The notes beneath the pieces were generated by a model. The model saw nothing but the letters and a program-made list of their open reading frames with translations. It was not told where the DNA came from and searched no databases. Position numbers and translations under genes: made by a program. From an uncultured Bacilli bacterium (GTDB lineage Bacteria; Bacillota_I; Bacilli_A; RF39; UBA660), in contig CAKOLH010000002.1 in NCBI GenBank assembly GCA_934096105.1, positions 49,729 through 113,728 on the forward strand: 64,000 nucleotides of DNA. Direction: 5' to 3'. Below are positions 1-7,914 of the stretch, piece by piece (the stretch's first letter is position 1; every line of letters starts with the position of its first letter).

Positions 1-894
1 GTAGCAGAAGTGGCTCATAGTATATTTTATGCTCCGCAATATGCTGCGATTAGTAAAGGATACTTTGAAGAAGAGGGTATTGATATAGAACTTACTTTGA
101 CACCGGGAGCTGATGCTGTTACGGCCGCTGTGCTATCTGGAGATGTACAAATTGGTTTTTCTGGTACTGAGGCTACTATTTATGTATATAATGGCGGTGA
201 AAAGGATTATCTACAGGTATTTGCTGCTTTGACAAAGAGAGATGGAGCATTCTTAGTGTCTAGAGAGAAGATTGATAATTTTACTTTAGATAATTTGAAA
301 GGTAAAACAGTAATTGGTGGTAGAAAAGGCGGTATGCCAGAAATGACTTTTGAATGGGCTCTTAGAGAGGCTAATATTGATCCTACTAAAGATTTGAGTA
401 TTGATACTTCAGTTGCTTTTCCTGCAATGGAGGGAGCATTTATTGGTGGTACTGGAGACTTTGTTACTTTATTTGAACCTAATGCTACTTCAGTAGAAAA
501 ACAAGGTTATGGTTATGTAGTTGCCTATGTTGGTACTTATGGTGGTGCTGTTCCTTATACAGCCTATAATGCTAAGAGTAGTTTTATAAAGGCTAATCCT
601 GAACTTATTGAAGGTTTTTCTAAGGCTATTCAAAAGGGATTAAAGTTTGTTAAGGAAAATGAACCTAAGGTAGTTGCTGAGACTATCGTATCTTTCTTTC
701 CTGATACTTCAATTGATGATTTAACTACAATGGTAAAGAGATATAAAGAATCTGATGCATGGAGAGATACTATTGCTATTGATGAAGATGAATGGAAACA
801 TATTCAAGATATTATGAAGGCTTCTGGAGAACTTAATGAGTATGTTTCGTATGATAAACTGATTTACGATGAATACTTTAGTGAATTCAGATAA
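1..894 (+). CDS. ABC transporter substrate-binding protein, SsuA/NMT1-like (5' partial)
   Basis: The frame is already open at base 1, so the signal peptide and any lipobox lie upstream; 297 codons are visible. The visible part starts inside the first lobe of a periplasmic-binding fold (YAPQYAAISKGYFEEEGI) typical of the SsuA/TauA/ThiY/NMT1 group, followed by the usual 'LKGKTVIGGRKGG' hinge-region segment. Proteins of this family bind sulfonates, taurine, nitrate or thiamine-precursor pyrimidines outside the membrane and hand them to the permease. The gene overlaps the ATPase gene by 26 bases and the permease follows, so it is the first visible gene of an importer operon. The substrate cannot be assigned from sequence alone. 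Confidence 0.85.
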   Translation, partial: VAEVAHSIFYAPQYAAISKGYFEEEGIDIELTLTPGADAVTAAVLSGDVQIGFSGTEATIYVYNGGEKDYLQVFAALTKRDGAFLVSREKIDNFTLDNLKGKTVIGGRKGGMPEMTFEWALREANIDPTKDLSIDTSVAFPAMEGAFIGGTGDFVTLFEPNATSVEKQGYGYVVAYVGTYGGAVPYTAYNAKSSFIKANPELIEGFSKAIQKGLKFVKENEPKVVAETIVSFFPDTSIDDLTTMVKRYKESDAWRDTIAIDEDEWKHIQDIMKASGELNEYVSYDKLIYDEYFSEFR

Positions 895-1636
895 TATATT
901 GGAGATAAGTAATTTATCAAAGGTATATCATACAAATAAAAGTGAAATATCTGCGATTGATAATTTAAATTTAAATATTAAGGATGGTGAGTTTGTTGCA
1001 ATAGTAGGTCCATCTGGTTGTGGTAAGACGACACTTCTTTCAATCTTGTGTGGACTTGAGAATAAGTCTTCTGGTGAGATATTATATTCTAAAGATGAAC
1101 TTAGAATGGGATATATGCTTCAGAATGATACTTTATTTCCTTGGCTTAATATATTAGATAATTGCCTTCTGGGGGTTAAGATTAAGAAAGAGGTTACTAA
1201 GGAAAATATTGATAGAGTTAAAACCCTTTTGGAGACTTATGGTTTATCTGACTTTGCTTATAAATATCCGAGGAATCTATCTGGTGGTATGAGACAAAGG
1301 GTAGCTTTGATTAGAACGCTGGCTATTAATCCAGATATACTTCTCCTTGATGAACCTTTTAGTGCTTTGGATTATCAAACAAGACTTGCTGTATCTGATG
1401 ATGTTTGGAAGATTATTAAAAAAGAAAAGAAAACTACAATTATGATAACACATGATGTAGCGGAGGCTATTTCAATGGCTGATAGGGTGGTTGTGTTATC
1501 TAATAGACCATCGAAGGTTAAGAGTATTTATAATATTGAAATGAAGAATAAGAGTACTCCTATTGGGAATAGAAATCAAGAAGAATTTAAAGAGTATTAT
1601 GATAAGATATGGAAGGATATTGATTTCCATGTATAG
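869..1636 (+). CDS. ABC transporter ATP-binding protein, SsuB/TauB-like
   Basis: This 255-residue protein is a complete ABC ATPase. Walker A is GPSGCGKTT at residues 47-55, the Q-loop lies near 'MLQNDTLFPW', the signature LSGGMRQR at 137-144, Walker B ILLLDEP at about 157-163 and the switch His in 'TIMITHDV'. The length fits the nitrate/sulfonate/taurine subfamily. It energises import by the permease encoded next. The ATG at 869 overlaps the end of the binding-protein gene by 26 bases, which suggests translational coupling. The ATG at 869 is the first in frame, and the ABC domain starts a few residues later, so the start is reasonable. Confidence 0.93.
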   Translation: MNTLVNSDNILEISNLSKVYHTNKSEISAIDNLNLNIKDGEFVAIVGPSGCGKTTLLSILCGLENKSSGEILYSKDELRMGYMLQNDTLFPWLNILDNCLLGVKIKKEVTKENIDRVKTLLETYGLSDFAYKYPRNLSGGMRQRVALIRTLAINPDILLLDEPFSALDYQTRLAVSDDVWKIIKKEKKTTIMITHDVAEAISMADRVVVLSNRPSKVKSIYNIEMKNKSTPIGNRNQEEFKEYYDKIWKDIDFHV

Positions 1637-2420
1637 TGATGAACATAAAAGATTTATAAGAAAAAAGAAAATTACAAGTATGCTTGTGCATCTTGTGCAG
1701 GTACTACTTATTGTAAGCCTTATAGTTATTTGGGAATTACTTGCTAAGTATGAGGTTATTAATACTTTTATTAGTTCTTCTCCTAGTAGGATAGTTAATA
1801 CGATTATTAAATTATATAATGATGGTAATTTGTTTAATCATATATGGACTACGATATATGAAACTCTCATTAGTTTTGGTATTGGTACTTTGATTGGTAT
1901 AGTTGTAGCTATTGTACTGTGGTATTCTAACTTTCTATATAGAATATTTGATCCTTATTTAACTATTATTAATAGTCTACCTAAGGTGGCTATTGGTCCA
2001 ATTATTATTATTTATTTTGGTGCTAATATTAAATCTATTATTATTATGGCTCTTTTGATATCTGTTATTGTTACGATTATTACGGTATATAATGGTTTTA
2101 TTTCTACGGACCAGAATAGAATTAATCTATTAAAGTCCTTTAAGGCCTCAAAAAGACAAATATTTAGGTATGTTATTTTACCTAGTAGTTATCCTACTAT
2201 AATTAGTAGTCTTAAGATTAATATTAGTATGACACTTATTGGTGTTATAATGGGAGAGTTTCTAGTATCTAAAGAGGGTATTGGTTATTTGATTACTTAT
2301 GGCTCACAAGTATTTAATTTGAATTTGGTTATGTCAGGTATTGTTATTTTGTTAATAGTTTCTTATCTTATGTATCTGATTGTTAGTTATATAGAAAAAA
2401 TACTAATCAAAAACGATTAG
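1629..2420 (+). CDS. ABC transporter permease, SsuC/TauC-like
   Basis: A 263-residue membrane protein with about six hydrophobic segments and a binding-protein-dependent transport inner-membrane domain (residues about 75-255). The EAA-type loop that docks on the ATPase is around 'LLKSFKASKRQIFRYVILPSS'-like residues in the second half. I chose the ATG at 1629 rather than a TTG at 1563, because the longer form overlaps the ATPase gene by 74 bases, and AAGGA lies 10 or so bases before 1629. With this start it overlaps the ATPase stop by 8 bases. The stop codon lies in the 3' arm of a strong terminator, so the operon ends here. Confidence 0.9.
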   Translation: MYSDEHKRFIRKKKITSMLVHLVQVLLIVSLIVIWELLAKYEVINTFISSSPSRIVNTIIKLYNDGNLFNHIWTTIYETLISFGIGTLIGIVVAIVLWYSNFLYRIFDPYLTIINSLPKVAIGPIIIIYFGANIKSIIIMALLISVIVTIITVYNGFISTDQNRINLLKSFKASKRQIFRYVILPSSYPTIISSLKINISMTLIGVIMGEFLVSKEGIGYLITYGSQVFNLNLVMSGIVILLIVSYLMYLIVSYIEKILIKND

Positions 2421-2428
2421 TATTTTTA
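2395..2428 (+). terminator. Rho-independent terminator of the ABC importer operon
   Basis: A 13-14 bp stem (AAAAATACTAATC / GATTAGTATTTTT) with loop AAAAAC overlaps the permease stop codon and ends in a T run. Nearly the same hairpin recurs at 6829. Confidence 0.85.
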
Positions 2429-2499
2429 TGGTTTATATAATTATGTTTTATGAAATTAATAGTATTGCTATTAAAAAATATAAAATTATATTTAAAAGG

Positions 2500-2528
2500 T
2501 TACAAAAATATTAAAAATATGTTATATT
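2500..2528 (+). promoter_or_regulatory. Predicted promoter of the O-acylation operon
   Basis: TTACAA (2500-2505), a 17-base spacer and TATATT (2523-2528) preceded by TGT (extended -10). It lies about 80 bases before the MBOAT start. Confidence 0.5.
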
Positions 2529-2611
2529 TAAGTAGAAGGTAATAGGTAATTGATATTTTTATTTACTAAGAAATGTTTAGTTATAAGATTATGATAGGAG
2601 TTGGATTTAAT

Positions 2612-3988
2612 ATGCTTTTTAGTAGTTTAAATTTTATATTTGTTTTTTTTCCTTTATTTTTATTAATCTACTATTTGGTACCATTTAAACTTAAAAATAT
2701 TATTTTATTAATATTTAGCTTAATTTTTTATGCTTGGGGTGAACCTAAATATATAATCTTATTAATTATTATTACTTTATTAGATTATATATGTGGAATA
2801 ATTATTGATAAGTATAAGAATAATAATAAAATAAAAAAAATAATAATGGTTTTTTGTGTTGTTTCTAATTTGCTGTTTTTAATATTTTTTAAGTATACTA
2901 ATTTTATAATAGATAATATAAATGGTTTAGGTTTACATGTTAAAACACTTGATATAGCATTACCACTGGGAATAAGCTTTTATATTTTTCAGACAATGAG
3001 TTATATAATAGATTTATATAAAGATAAAGTACCCGCTGAAAAGAATTTCTTTAATTTTTTGACATATGTTTCGATGTTTCCACAGCTGGTAGCTGGACCG
3101 ATTGTCAGATATGAAGATGTAGCCAAAGAACTTAAAAGTAGAAAGATAGATTTTGATTCTTTTGCTCAAGGATTATTTCTGTTTTTAACTGGATTATTTG
3201 AAAAAGTATTAATAGCAAATAATGTTGGATATTTACATTCACTTATAGTGAAAGATATTTCTAATATTTCATTATTTACTGCTTGGCTTGGAATAATTTC
3301 ATTTGCATTACAAATATATTTTGATTTCAATGGGTATTCCACTATGGCAATTGGAATGGGAAAGATGCTTGGCTTTAATTATCCTAAAAACTTTAATTAT
3401 CCATATATAGCTACGAGTATTACAGATTTTTGGAGAAGATGGCATATAACTCTTTCAAGCTGGTTTAGGGATTATGTTTATATACCGCTTGGTGGAAATA
3501 GAGTTAAAAAATATAGATGGTTAATTAATATAATGATAGTATGGATATTGACAGGTATATGGCATGGAGCATCTTGGAATTTTGTTATTTGGGGTGTATA
3601 TTTTGGTATTATATTAATTTTAGAAAAATTATTTGTTGGTAAAATTATAGATAAGTTACCAGGTTTCTTCAAACATGTTTATGCTTTGTTTTTAATTTTA
3701 ATAGGCTGGCTGATTTTCTTTAGTGATGATTTAACTATTTTGTATAACTATATTCCCAAAATCTTTGCTAACTCTAATATTATAGATAATGAATTTATAT
3801 TTTATATTAAAAATTATATGATATTTTTGGTAAGTGGAATATTATTTTCAATTCCAATTGTTAACAAAATAAATAAGACAAGAATTATTAGAATTATGAC
3901 AGTATTTGTTTATGTACTTTTATTTGTTGTTAGTATAAGTCAGCTATGTAGTGATTCTTATAATCCATTTTTATACTTTAGATTTTAG
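2612..3988 (+). CDS. MBOAT family O-acyltransferase, AlgI/PatA-like
   Basis: A 458-residue polytopic membrane protein of the membrane-bound O-acyltransferase family. The N-terminus (MLFSSLNFIFVFFPLFL) matches the usual AlgI-type start. The middle holds the family motifs 'WRRWHITLSSWFRDY', 'IPLGGNR' and the catalytic-His segment 'GIWHGASWNF'. Such proteins move an acyl group, usually acetyl, across the membrane onto a wall or capsular polysaccharide with help from an SGNH/DHHW partner. I chose ATG 2612 because AGGAG (2596-2600) lies 11 bases upstream; an ATG at 2573 would add 13 atypical residues. Three further genes follow that fit one polysaccharide O-acetylation module. The acceptor polymer is not known. 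Confidence 0.92.
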   Translation: MLFSSLNFIFVFFPLFLLIYYLVPFKLKNIILLIFSLIFYAWGEPKYIILLIIITLLDYICGIIIDKYKNNNKIKKIIMVFCVVSNLLFLIFFKYTNFIIDNINGLGLHVKTLDIALPLGISFYIFQTMSYIIDLYKDKVPAEKNFFNFLTYVSMFPQLVAGPIVRYEDVAKELKSRKIDFDSFAQGLFLFLTGLFEKVLIANNVGYLHSLIVKDISNISLFTAWLGIISFALQIYFDFNGYSTMAIGMGKMLGFNYPKNFNYPYIATSITDFWRRWHITLSSWFRDYVYIPLGGNRVKKYRWLINIMIVWILTGIWHGASWNFVIWGVYFGIILILEKLFVGKIIDKLPGFFKHVYALFLILIGWLIFFSDDLTILYNYIPKIFANSNIIDNEFIFYIKNYMIFLVSGILFSIPIVNKINKTRIIRIMTVFVYVLLFVVSISQLCSDSYNPFLYFRF

Positions 3989-3997
3989 GTGATGAGA

Positions 3998-5086
3998 ATG
4001 AAAAAAATAATTTCAATTTTAATTTCAATTATAGTATTTGGTTCTATATTAATGTTTTTAATACTACCAAAAAAAGAATTTTCTTATAATGAAAATAGAT
4101 ATTTATCTAAGTTTCCTACATTAAGTATTGAAAAAATAGTTTCTGGTAAGTTTATGACTCAGTTAGATGATTATATTTCAGATAACTTTCCATTTAGAGA
4201 AAAACTTTTAGGATTTAAAAGTGTACTTTATAAAAAACTTGGTGTATATAAACAAAGTGATGTTTATTATGGTTATGATAATAAACTATATCAAGAATAT
4301 AATAAACCTAATAATAATGATATGATTATTAATAAGATTAATAAATTTTGTGAAAATATAGATAGTGAAGTATCTTTTATGCTAGTACCAACTTCTATTT
4401 ATGTGAATAGAGATAAGATTTCAAAGTATAATAATAATTTTGATGAAAATGAAACTATTGATTATTATAAGAATAATTTAAAAACTAATTTTATTGATTT
4501 GAGAGATACATTTAATTTAAATAAGGATGAGTATCTATATTATGGTACTGATCATCATTGGACTACTAGAGGAGCTAATTTGGCATATTTGGAATACTGT
4601 AGGGAAGTAGGAATTAAATGTAATAACTATAGTTTTTCAGTAGTAAATGATAAGTTTTATGGTACATTATATTCAAAAGTATTAGATAATTCGTTACAAT
4701 ATGATTATATTGAAAAGGTTAGTGATAATACAAAATATTCTATTTATTTTGATGATGAAGATAGATATAGTAATAGTTTATATAATTATGACTATTTAGA
4801 TAAAAAAGATAAGTATTCATTTTTCTTAGATAATAATCATTCACTAATTACTATTGAGAATTTGGATAGTGAAAAAGATAATTCAATTTTGATTATAAAA
4901 GATAGTTATGCTAATGCATTTGTACCATTAATAGCTCCAGAGTATAAATATATTTATGTGATTGATCCAAGATATTATAACTTGAGTATTAGTGATTATA
5001 TTAATGATAATGATATTGAGAATGTTTTATTTATATATAATGTATTAACAATTGATGATGATTTTGGTATAGCTAGTATTAAATAG
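3998..5086 (+). CDS. DHHW family protein, O-acetylation partner (AlgX/AlgJ-like)
   Basis: A 362-residue protein with one N-terminal membrane anchor (residues about 3-23) and an extracellular domain. It contains 'GTDHHWTTRGAN' near residue 184, the signature of the DHHW family, which is related to the SGNH-like AlgJ/AlgX domains that complete acetyl transfer outside the cell. It begins 9 bases after the MBOAT stop. GTG 3989, ATG 3992 and ATG 3998 are all in frame; AGGTG at 3987 fits best with ATG 3998. A conserved 'LIIKDSYANAFVP' segment near the C-terminus resembles the active-site Ser region of the family. Function in polysaccharide O-acetylation is inferred from family and neighbour. Confidence 0.85.
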   Translation: MKKIISILISIIVFGSILMFLILPKKEFSYNENRYLSKFPTLSIEKIVSGKFMTQLDDYISDNFPFREKLLGFKSVLYKKLGVYKQSDVYYGYDNKLYQEYNKPNNNDMIINKINKFCENIDSEVSFMLVPTSIYVNRDKISKYNNNFDENETIDYYKNNLKTNFIDLRDTFNLNKDEYLYYGTDHHWTTRGANLAYLEYCREVGIKCNNYSFSVVNDKFYGTLYSKVLDNSLQYDYIEKVSDNTKYSIYFDDEDRYSNSLYNYDYLDKKDKYSFFLDNNHSLITIENLDSEKDNSILIIKDSYANAFVPLIAPEYKYIYVIDPRYYNLSISDYINDNDIENVLFIYNVLTIDDDFGIASIK

Positions 5087-5147
5087 TTATTTTCATATGA
5101 ATGAAATTATGATAAAATATAATATGTAATGGTAGCGAGGTACAGTT

Positions 5148-6377
5148 ATGAAAAGAAAAAGAAGAGGAAAATTAAAAAATAAAGAGATTGTACTTTTAAT
5201 TGTACTAATAATAACTATATTGCTACTATTAATGGTAATAGTAGTACCATTTGTATTTATAAATATTAATTTAATTGGCGATAAAGTTATGAAACTTGAT
5301 TATGGAGAAAAATATAGTGAACCTGGTTTTAAAGCATATATGTATAATAGAGAAATTACTAACAAAATAAAAGTACAAAATAATATTAAGGAAGATATTG
5401 GTAATTATTATGTTACATATAGCTATAAATTTTTAATTTATAATATTAAAAAAACAAGGAAAATTGTTGTTTCTGATTTGTCAGGACCTGAGATATCATT
5501 AGATGGTGATAAAGAAATGAGTTTGACAATTAATACGGGATATAAAGAACCAGGTTATACCGCTACTGATAAGAAGGATGGTGATTTAACAGAGAAAGTT
5601 AAGGTTACTAATAATATTGATACATCAAAAGTCGGCGATTATGAAGTTATATATGAGGTTGAGGATAAAACTGGAAATGTCAGTAGGGAAGTAAGGAAAG
5701 TAAAAGTAGAAAAGTTAAAGCCCACACAAATGTCTATAGAAGATTATACACTTGATGGCTGGTACGATTCTGTTAAGTTAAAGCAGACAAAAAATTATGG
5801 AGATGAGTACTTCAATAAAATTACTATGGTTGGTGACTCAAATACTATGTATATGTATCTTGATGGATATTTGAATGGTATTAGAGCCTGGGCTATACCG
5901 TGTTTGCATGCTGAATCGATGCATTCAACAGAAATTAATTTATATGGATTGGGTATTAAAATGAAGTTGTTGGATGCTACAAAAAAATACAATCCCGAGA
6001 TAATGATTCTAAATTTTGGTACTTTTAGTACATCATGGATTAATGAGGAAACATTTATTAAAAATGCTAGTTCTATGATAAAACAGATAAAAGAAAATAG
6101 TCCAAATACAAAAATTATTTTAATTTCTATTTATCCAGTTATAAAGGGAGAGAGTGTTAATGGATTTAAACAAGATATTATTAATAAGTATAATTTTTAT
6201 ATATTAGAATTGGCTAATAAGTATCAATTAAAATATTTGGATGTTCAAGAAGCTTTAAAGAGTGATGATGGATATGGTAAAGTTGAATACTTTAGAGGCG
6301 ATAAATTCCATTTAACTGCTTTAGGACATAGTAAAGTGAGAGAATATATTAAAACACATGCATTGGAGGAGGAATAA
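5148..6377 (+). CDS. Membrane-anchored SGNH-fold esterase-like protein with two Ig-like domains
   Basis: A 409-residue protein with a Lys/Arg-rich N-terminus and one membrane segment (residues about 13-38), then two DUF5011-type bacterial Ig-like domains (about 45-105 and 110-185). The C-terminal SGNH/GDSL hydrolase domain has block I 'VGDSNTMYMY' near residue 227 and the block V Asp/His pair in 'DKFHLTALGH' near residue 387. It likely acts on the cell surface as an esterase or acetyltransferase together with the MBOAT and DHHW proteins. A TATAAT at 5118-5123 offers a possible internal promoter, but no convincing -35 box was seen. The RBS is GCGAGG. It is followed after 2 bases by a lipoprotein gene. 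Confidence 0.85.
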   Translation: MKRKRRGKLKNKEIVLLIVLIITILLLLMVIVVPFVFININLIGDKVMKLDYGEKYSEPGFKAYMYNREITNKIKVQNNIKEDIGNYYVTYSYKFLIYNIKKTRKIVVSDLSGPEISLDGDKEMSLTINTGYKEPGYTATDKKDGDLTEKVKVTNNIDTSKVGDYEVIYEVEDKTGNVSREVRKVKVEKLKPTQMSIEDYTLDGWYDSVKLKQTKNYGDEYFNKITMVGDSNTMYMYLDGYLNGIRAWAIPCLHAESMHSTEINLYGLGIKMKLLDATKKYNPEIMILNFGTFSTSWINEETFIKNASSMIKQIKENSPNTKIILISIYPVIKGESVNGFKQDIINKYNFYILELANKYQLKYLDVQEALKSDDGYGKVEYFRGDKFHLTALGHSKVREYIKTHALEEE

Positions 6378-6379
6378 AA

Positions 6380-6811
6380 ATGAAAAAGAAAATTGCTATA
6401 CTTGGTATATTTATTTTGTTATTTGTTACAGGATGTGGTACTAATATGTCGGAATTAAATGTTGATAATACTCAAAGTATTATAGAATCGGATTTAAAAA
6501 ATATGCAGGTAGTAGGAGATGATACTCTTAGAGATGTTTATGGACTAAATCTTGATTTAATGGAAGTACATATTATTAAGCAAAATACTACTGGTGACTT
6601 ATATGCAATAATTAAAACTAATGAAAAATCAAAAGTTAAAAATGAGATGACAAAGTATTTTGATAAAATACAGAAATTTAATTCAAATTATTCACCAGAA
6701 AGATTAGAAATACTTAATAATAGAGTAGAAAAAGAAATAGGTAATTATTTGATATACATAGTAGCTGAAAATGGCGATGAGATATATAGTAACATAATTA
6801 ATAGTTTATAG
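6380..6811 (+). CDS. DUF4358-like lipoprotein
   Basis: A 143-residue lipoprotein: signal peptide with lipobox 'FVTGC' (Cys 19). The mature part fits the small DUF4358 family often found beside MBOAT and DHHW genes in Firmicutes. GGAGGAGG just before ATG 6380, overlapping the end of the SGNH gene, is a strong RBS and shows tight coupling. The role is unknown; being surface-anchored and co-expressed, it is probably an accessory factor of the O-acylation module. The operon ends in a terminator at 6829. The family assignment rests on pattern recall and gene context. Confidence 0.7.
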   Translation: MKKKIAILGIFILLFVTGCGTNMSELNVDNTQSIIESDLKNMQVVGDDTLRDVYGLNLDLMEVHIIKQNTTGDLYAIIKTNEKSKVKNEMTKYFDKIQKFNSNYSPERLEILNNRVEKEIGNYLIYIVAENGDEIYSNIINSL

Positions 6812-6828
6812 TTGATATTAGTCAATAC

Positions 6829-6863
6829 AAAAAAATACTAATCAAAAACGATTAGTATTTTTA
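6829..6863 (+). terminator. Rho-independent terminator of the O-acylation operon
   Basis: Stem AAAAATACTAATC / GATTAGTATTTTT with loop AAAAAC, then TTTTT. The hairpin is identical to the one at 2395, and the next 20 or so bases are also similar. Confidence 0.85.
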
Positions 6864-6876
6864 GGTTTTATATAAA

Positions 6877-6953
6877 TGGTGCGCCCAGTAGGAGTCGAAC
6901 CCACAGCCTTTTGGTCCGTAGCCAAACGCTCTATCCAGTTGAGCTATGGGCGC
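6877..6953 (-). tRNA. tRNA-Arg (anticodon ACG)
   Basis: Complete cloverleaf on the minus strand: acceptor GCGCCCA, anticodon loop CTACGGA, T-loop TTCGACT and an encoded 3' CCA (6877-6879 on the plus strand). A strong promoter lies just upstream on the same strand. Confidence 0.97.
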
Positions 6954-6975
6954 ATTATTTGCCTTGACATATTAA

Positions 6976-7004
6976 ATTATATACTAAAAGCATGTTTTTT
7001 TCAA
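6976..7004 (-). promoter_or_regulatory. Promoter of tRNA-Arg
   Basis: On the minus strand TTGAAA (6999-7004), 17-base spacer, TATAAT (6976-6981). The tRNA 5' end is about 23 bases downstream. Confidence 0.85.
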
Positions 7005-7043
7005 TAAATTTGATAAAAATATTAAAAAAAATATAAAAAATGG

Positions 7044-7072
7044 TTGTCAAACTGGTAAAAATGTTATATAAT
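7044..7072 (+). promoter_or_regulatory. Promoter of the five-tRNA array
   Basis: TTGTCA (7044-7049), 17-base spacer, TATAAT (7067-7072), 22 bases before tRNA-Leu. It is back to back with the tRNA-Arg promoter. Confidence 0.88.
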
Positions 7073-7094
7073 TAACTAGTCAACAGCAAATTAT

Positions 7095-7183
7095 GCCTGA
7101 GTGGCGGAATAGGTAGACGCACAGGACTTAAAATCCTGCGAGATTTAACCCTCGTGTCGGTTCAAGTCCGACCTCAGGCACCA
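7095..7183 (+). tRNA. tRNA-Leu (anticodon TAA)
   Basis: Class II tRNA with a long variable arm; acceptor GCCTGAG/CTCAGGC, anticodon loop ACTTAAAAT, CCA encoded. First gene of the array. Confidence 0.97.
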
Positions 7184-7191
7184 TATATGTT

Positions 7192-7284
7192 GGAGGAATA
7201 CCCAAGTCCGGTTGAAGGGATCGGTCTTGAAAACCGAGAGGTCGTGAAAGCGGCGCAGGGGTTCGAATCCCTTTTCCTCCGCCA
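7192..7284 (+). tRNA. tRNA-Ser (anticodon TGA)
   Basis: Class II tRNA: acceptor GGAGGAA/TTCCTCC, anticodon loop CTTGAAA, long variable arm, T-loop TTCGAAT, discriminator G and CCA encoded. Confidence 0.97.
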
Positions 7285-7302
7285 TTGTTATTTATATGTT
7301 AT

Positions 7303-7379
7303 CGCGGGATGGAGCAGCTCGGTAGCTCGCTGGGCTCATAACCCAGAGGTCGTAGGTTCAAATCCTTCTCCCGCAACCA
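7303..7379 (+). tRNA. Initiator tRNA-fMet (anticodon CAT)
   Basis: Starts CGCGGGA with the initiator-type C1-A72 mismatch, and the anticodon stem ends in GGG/CCC around CTCATAA, both hallmarks of the initiator. CCA is encoded. Confidence 0.96.
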
Positions 7380-7381
7380 AC

Positions 7382-7457
7382 GGTTCCGTGGTGTAGTGGT
7401 TATCACGTTTGCCTGTCACGCAAAAGATCGCGGGTTCAACTCCCGTCGGAACCGCCA
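7382..7457 (+). tRNA. tRNA-Asp (anticodon GTC)
   Basis: Acceptor GGTTCCG/CGGAACC, anticodon loop CTGTCAC, T-loop TTCAACT, discriminator G, CCA encoded. Only 2 bases separate it from tRNA-fMet. Confidence 0.97.
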
Positions 7458-7465
7458 TTTATTTT

Positions 7466-7541
<76 letters not shown>

Positions 7542-7555
7542 GTGTAACGATTAAT

Positions 7556-7590
7556 ACTCTAACTTTAATAAGTTAGGGTTTTTATTTTTT
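7556..7590 (+). terminator. Terminator of the tRNA array
   Basis: Stem ACTCTAACTT / AAGTTAGGGT (one G-T pair), loop TAAT, then a T-rich tail. Confidence 0.85.
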
Positions 7591-7599
7591 AATTAGGTA

Positions 7600-7914
7600 C
7601 ATATTTTTAAGGTTCTTTGTCATTTTTAGTTTTTACCTATTATTTGACAAGGAACATTTATTATTGAAATTTTGAGTTTGACAGCAAAAATGAGCAAAAC
7701 CATATAATATAAGGCGTTGCTCATTTTTTCGCTGTTGTGATTTTTTGATTATTTTATGTATTTTGATTAGTTCTGTTCCAGCAGTTCTAGTCTTTTTAGT
7801 AGTAGTCTAATTTTATATTAGACAAGGGCCTTTCATTTTGTGTATTATAACTGAAGCCGTAACTGCAGAAAATAGACTGGCTACCATCTTCCATAAGTAT
7901 ATCATAAGATTTTT
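7600..7914. other. Gene-free accessory stretch with nested inverted repeats
   Basis: No convincing gene was seen here. An 11-bp inverted repeat with one G-T pair lies at 7612-7622 / 7645-7655. A larger imperfect hairpin lies at 7681-7697 / 7717-7735; its 5' arm overlaps TTGACA (7678-7683) and its loop contains TATAAT (7703-7708), with a long 19-base spacing. GTCTAAT/ATTAGAC palindromic arms lie near 7803-7821. The first copy of a 27-bp direct repeat is at 7771-7797. The stretch separates the tRNA array from a broken KilA-N gene and reads like decayed mobile DNA. Confidence 0.5.
7771..7797. repeat. 27-bp direct repeat, copy 1, flanking the KilA-N gene
   Basis: TTCTGTTCCAGCAGTTCTAG followed by TCTTTTT, identical to 8794-8820. 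The two copies are 1023 bases apart and bracket the KilA-N reading frame. Confidence 0.9.

Noticed and set aside
7154..7396. Open frame across the tRNA array
   Set aside because: It lies entirely over well-formed tRNA genes and has no plausible protein.
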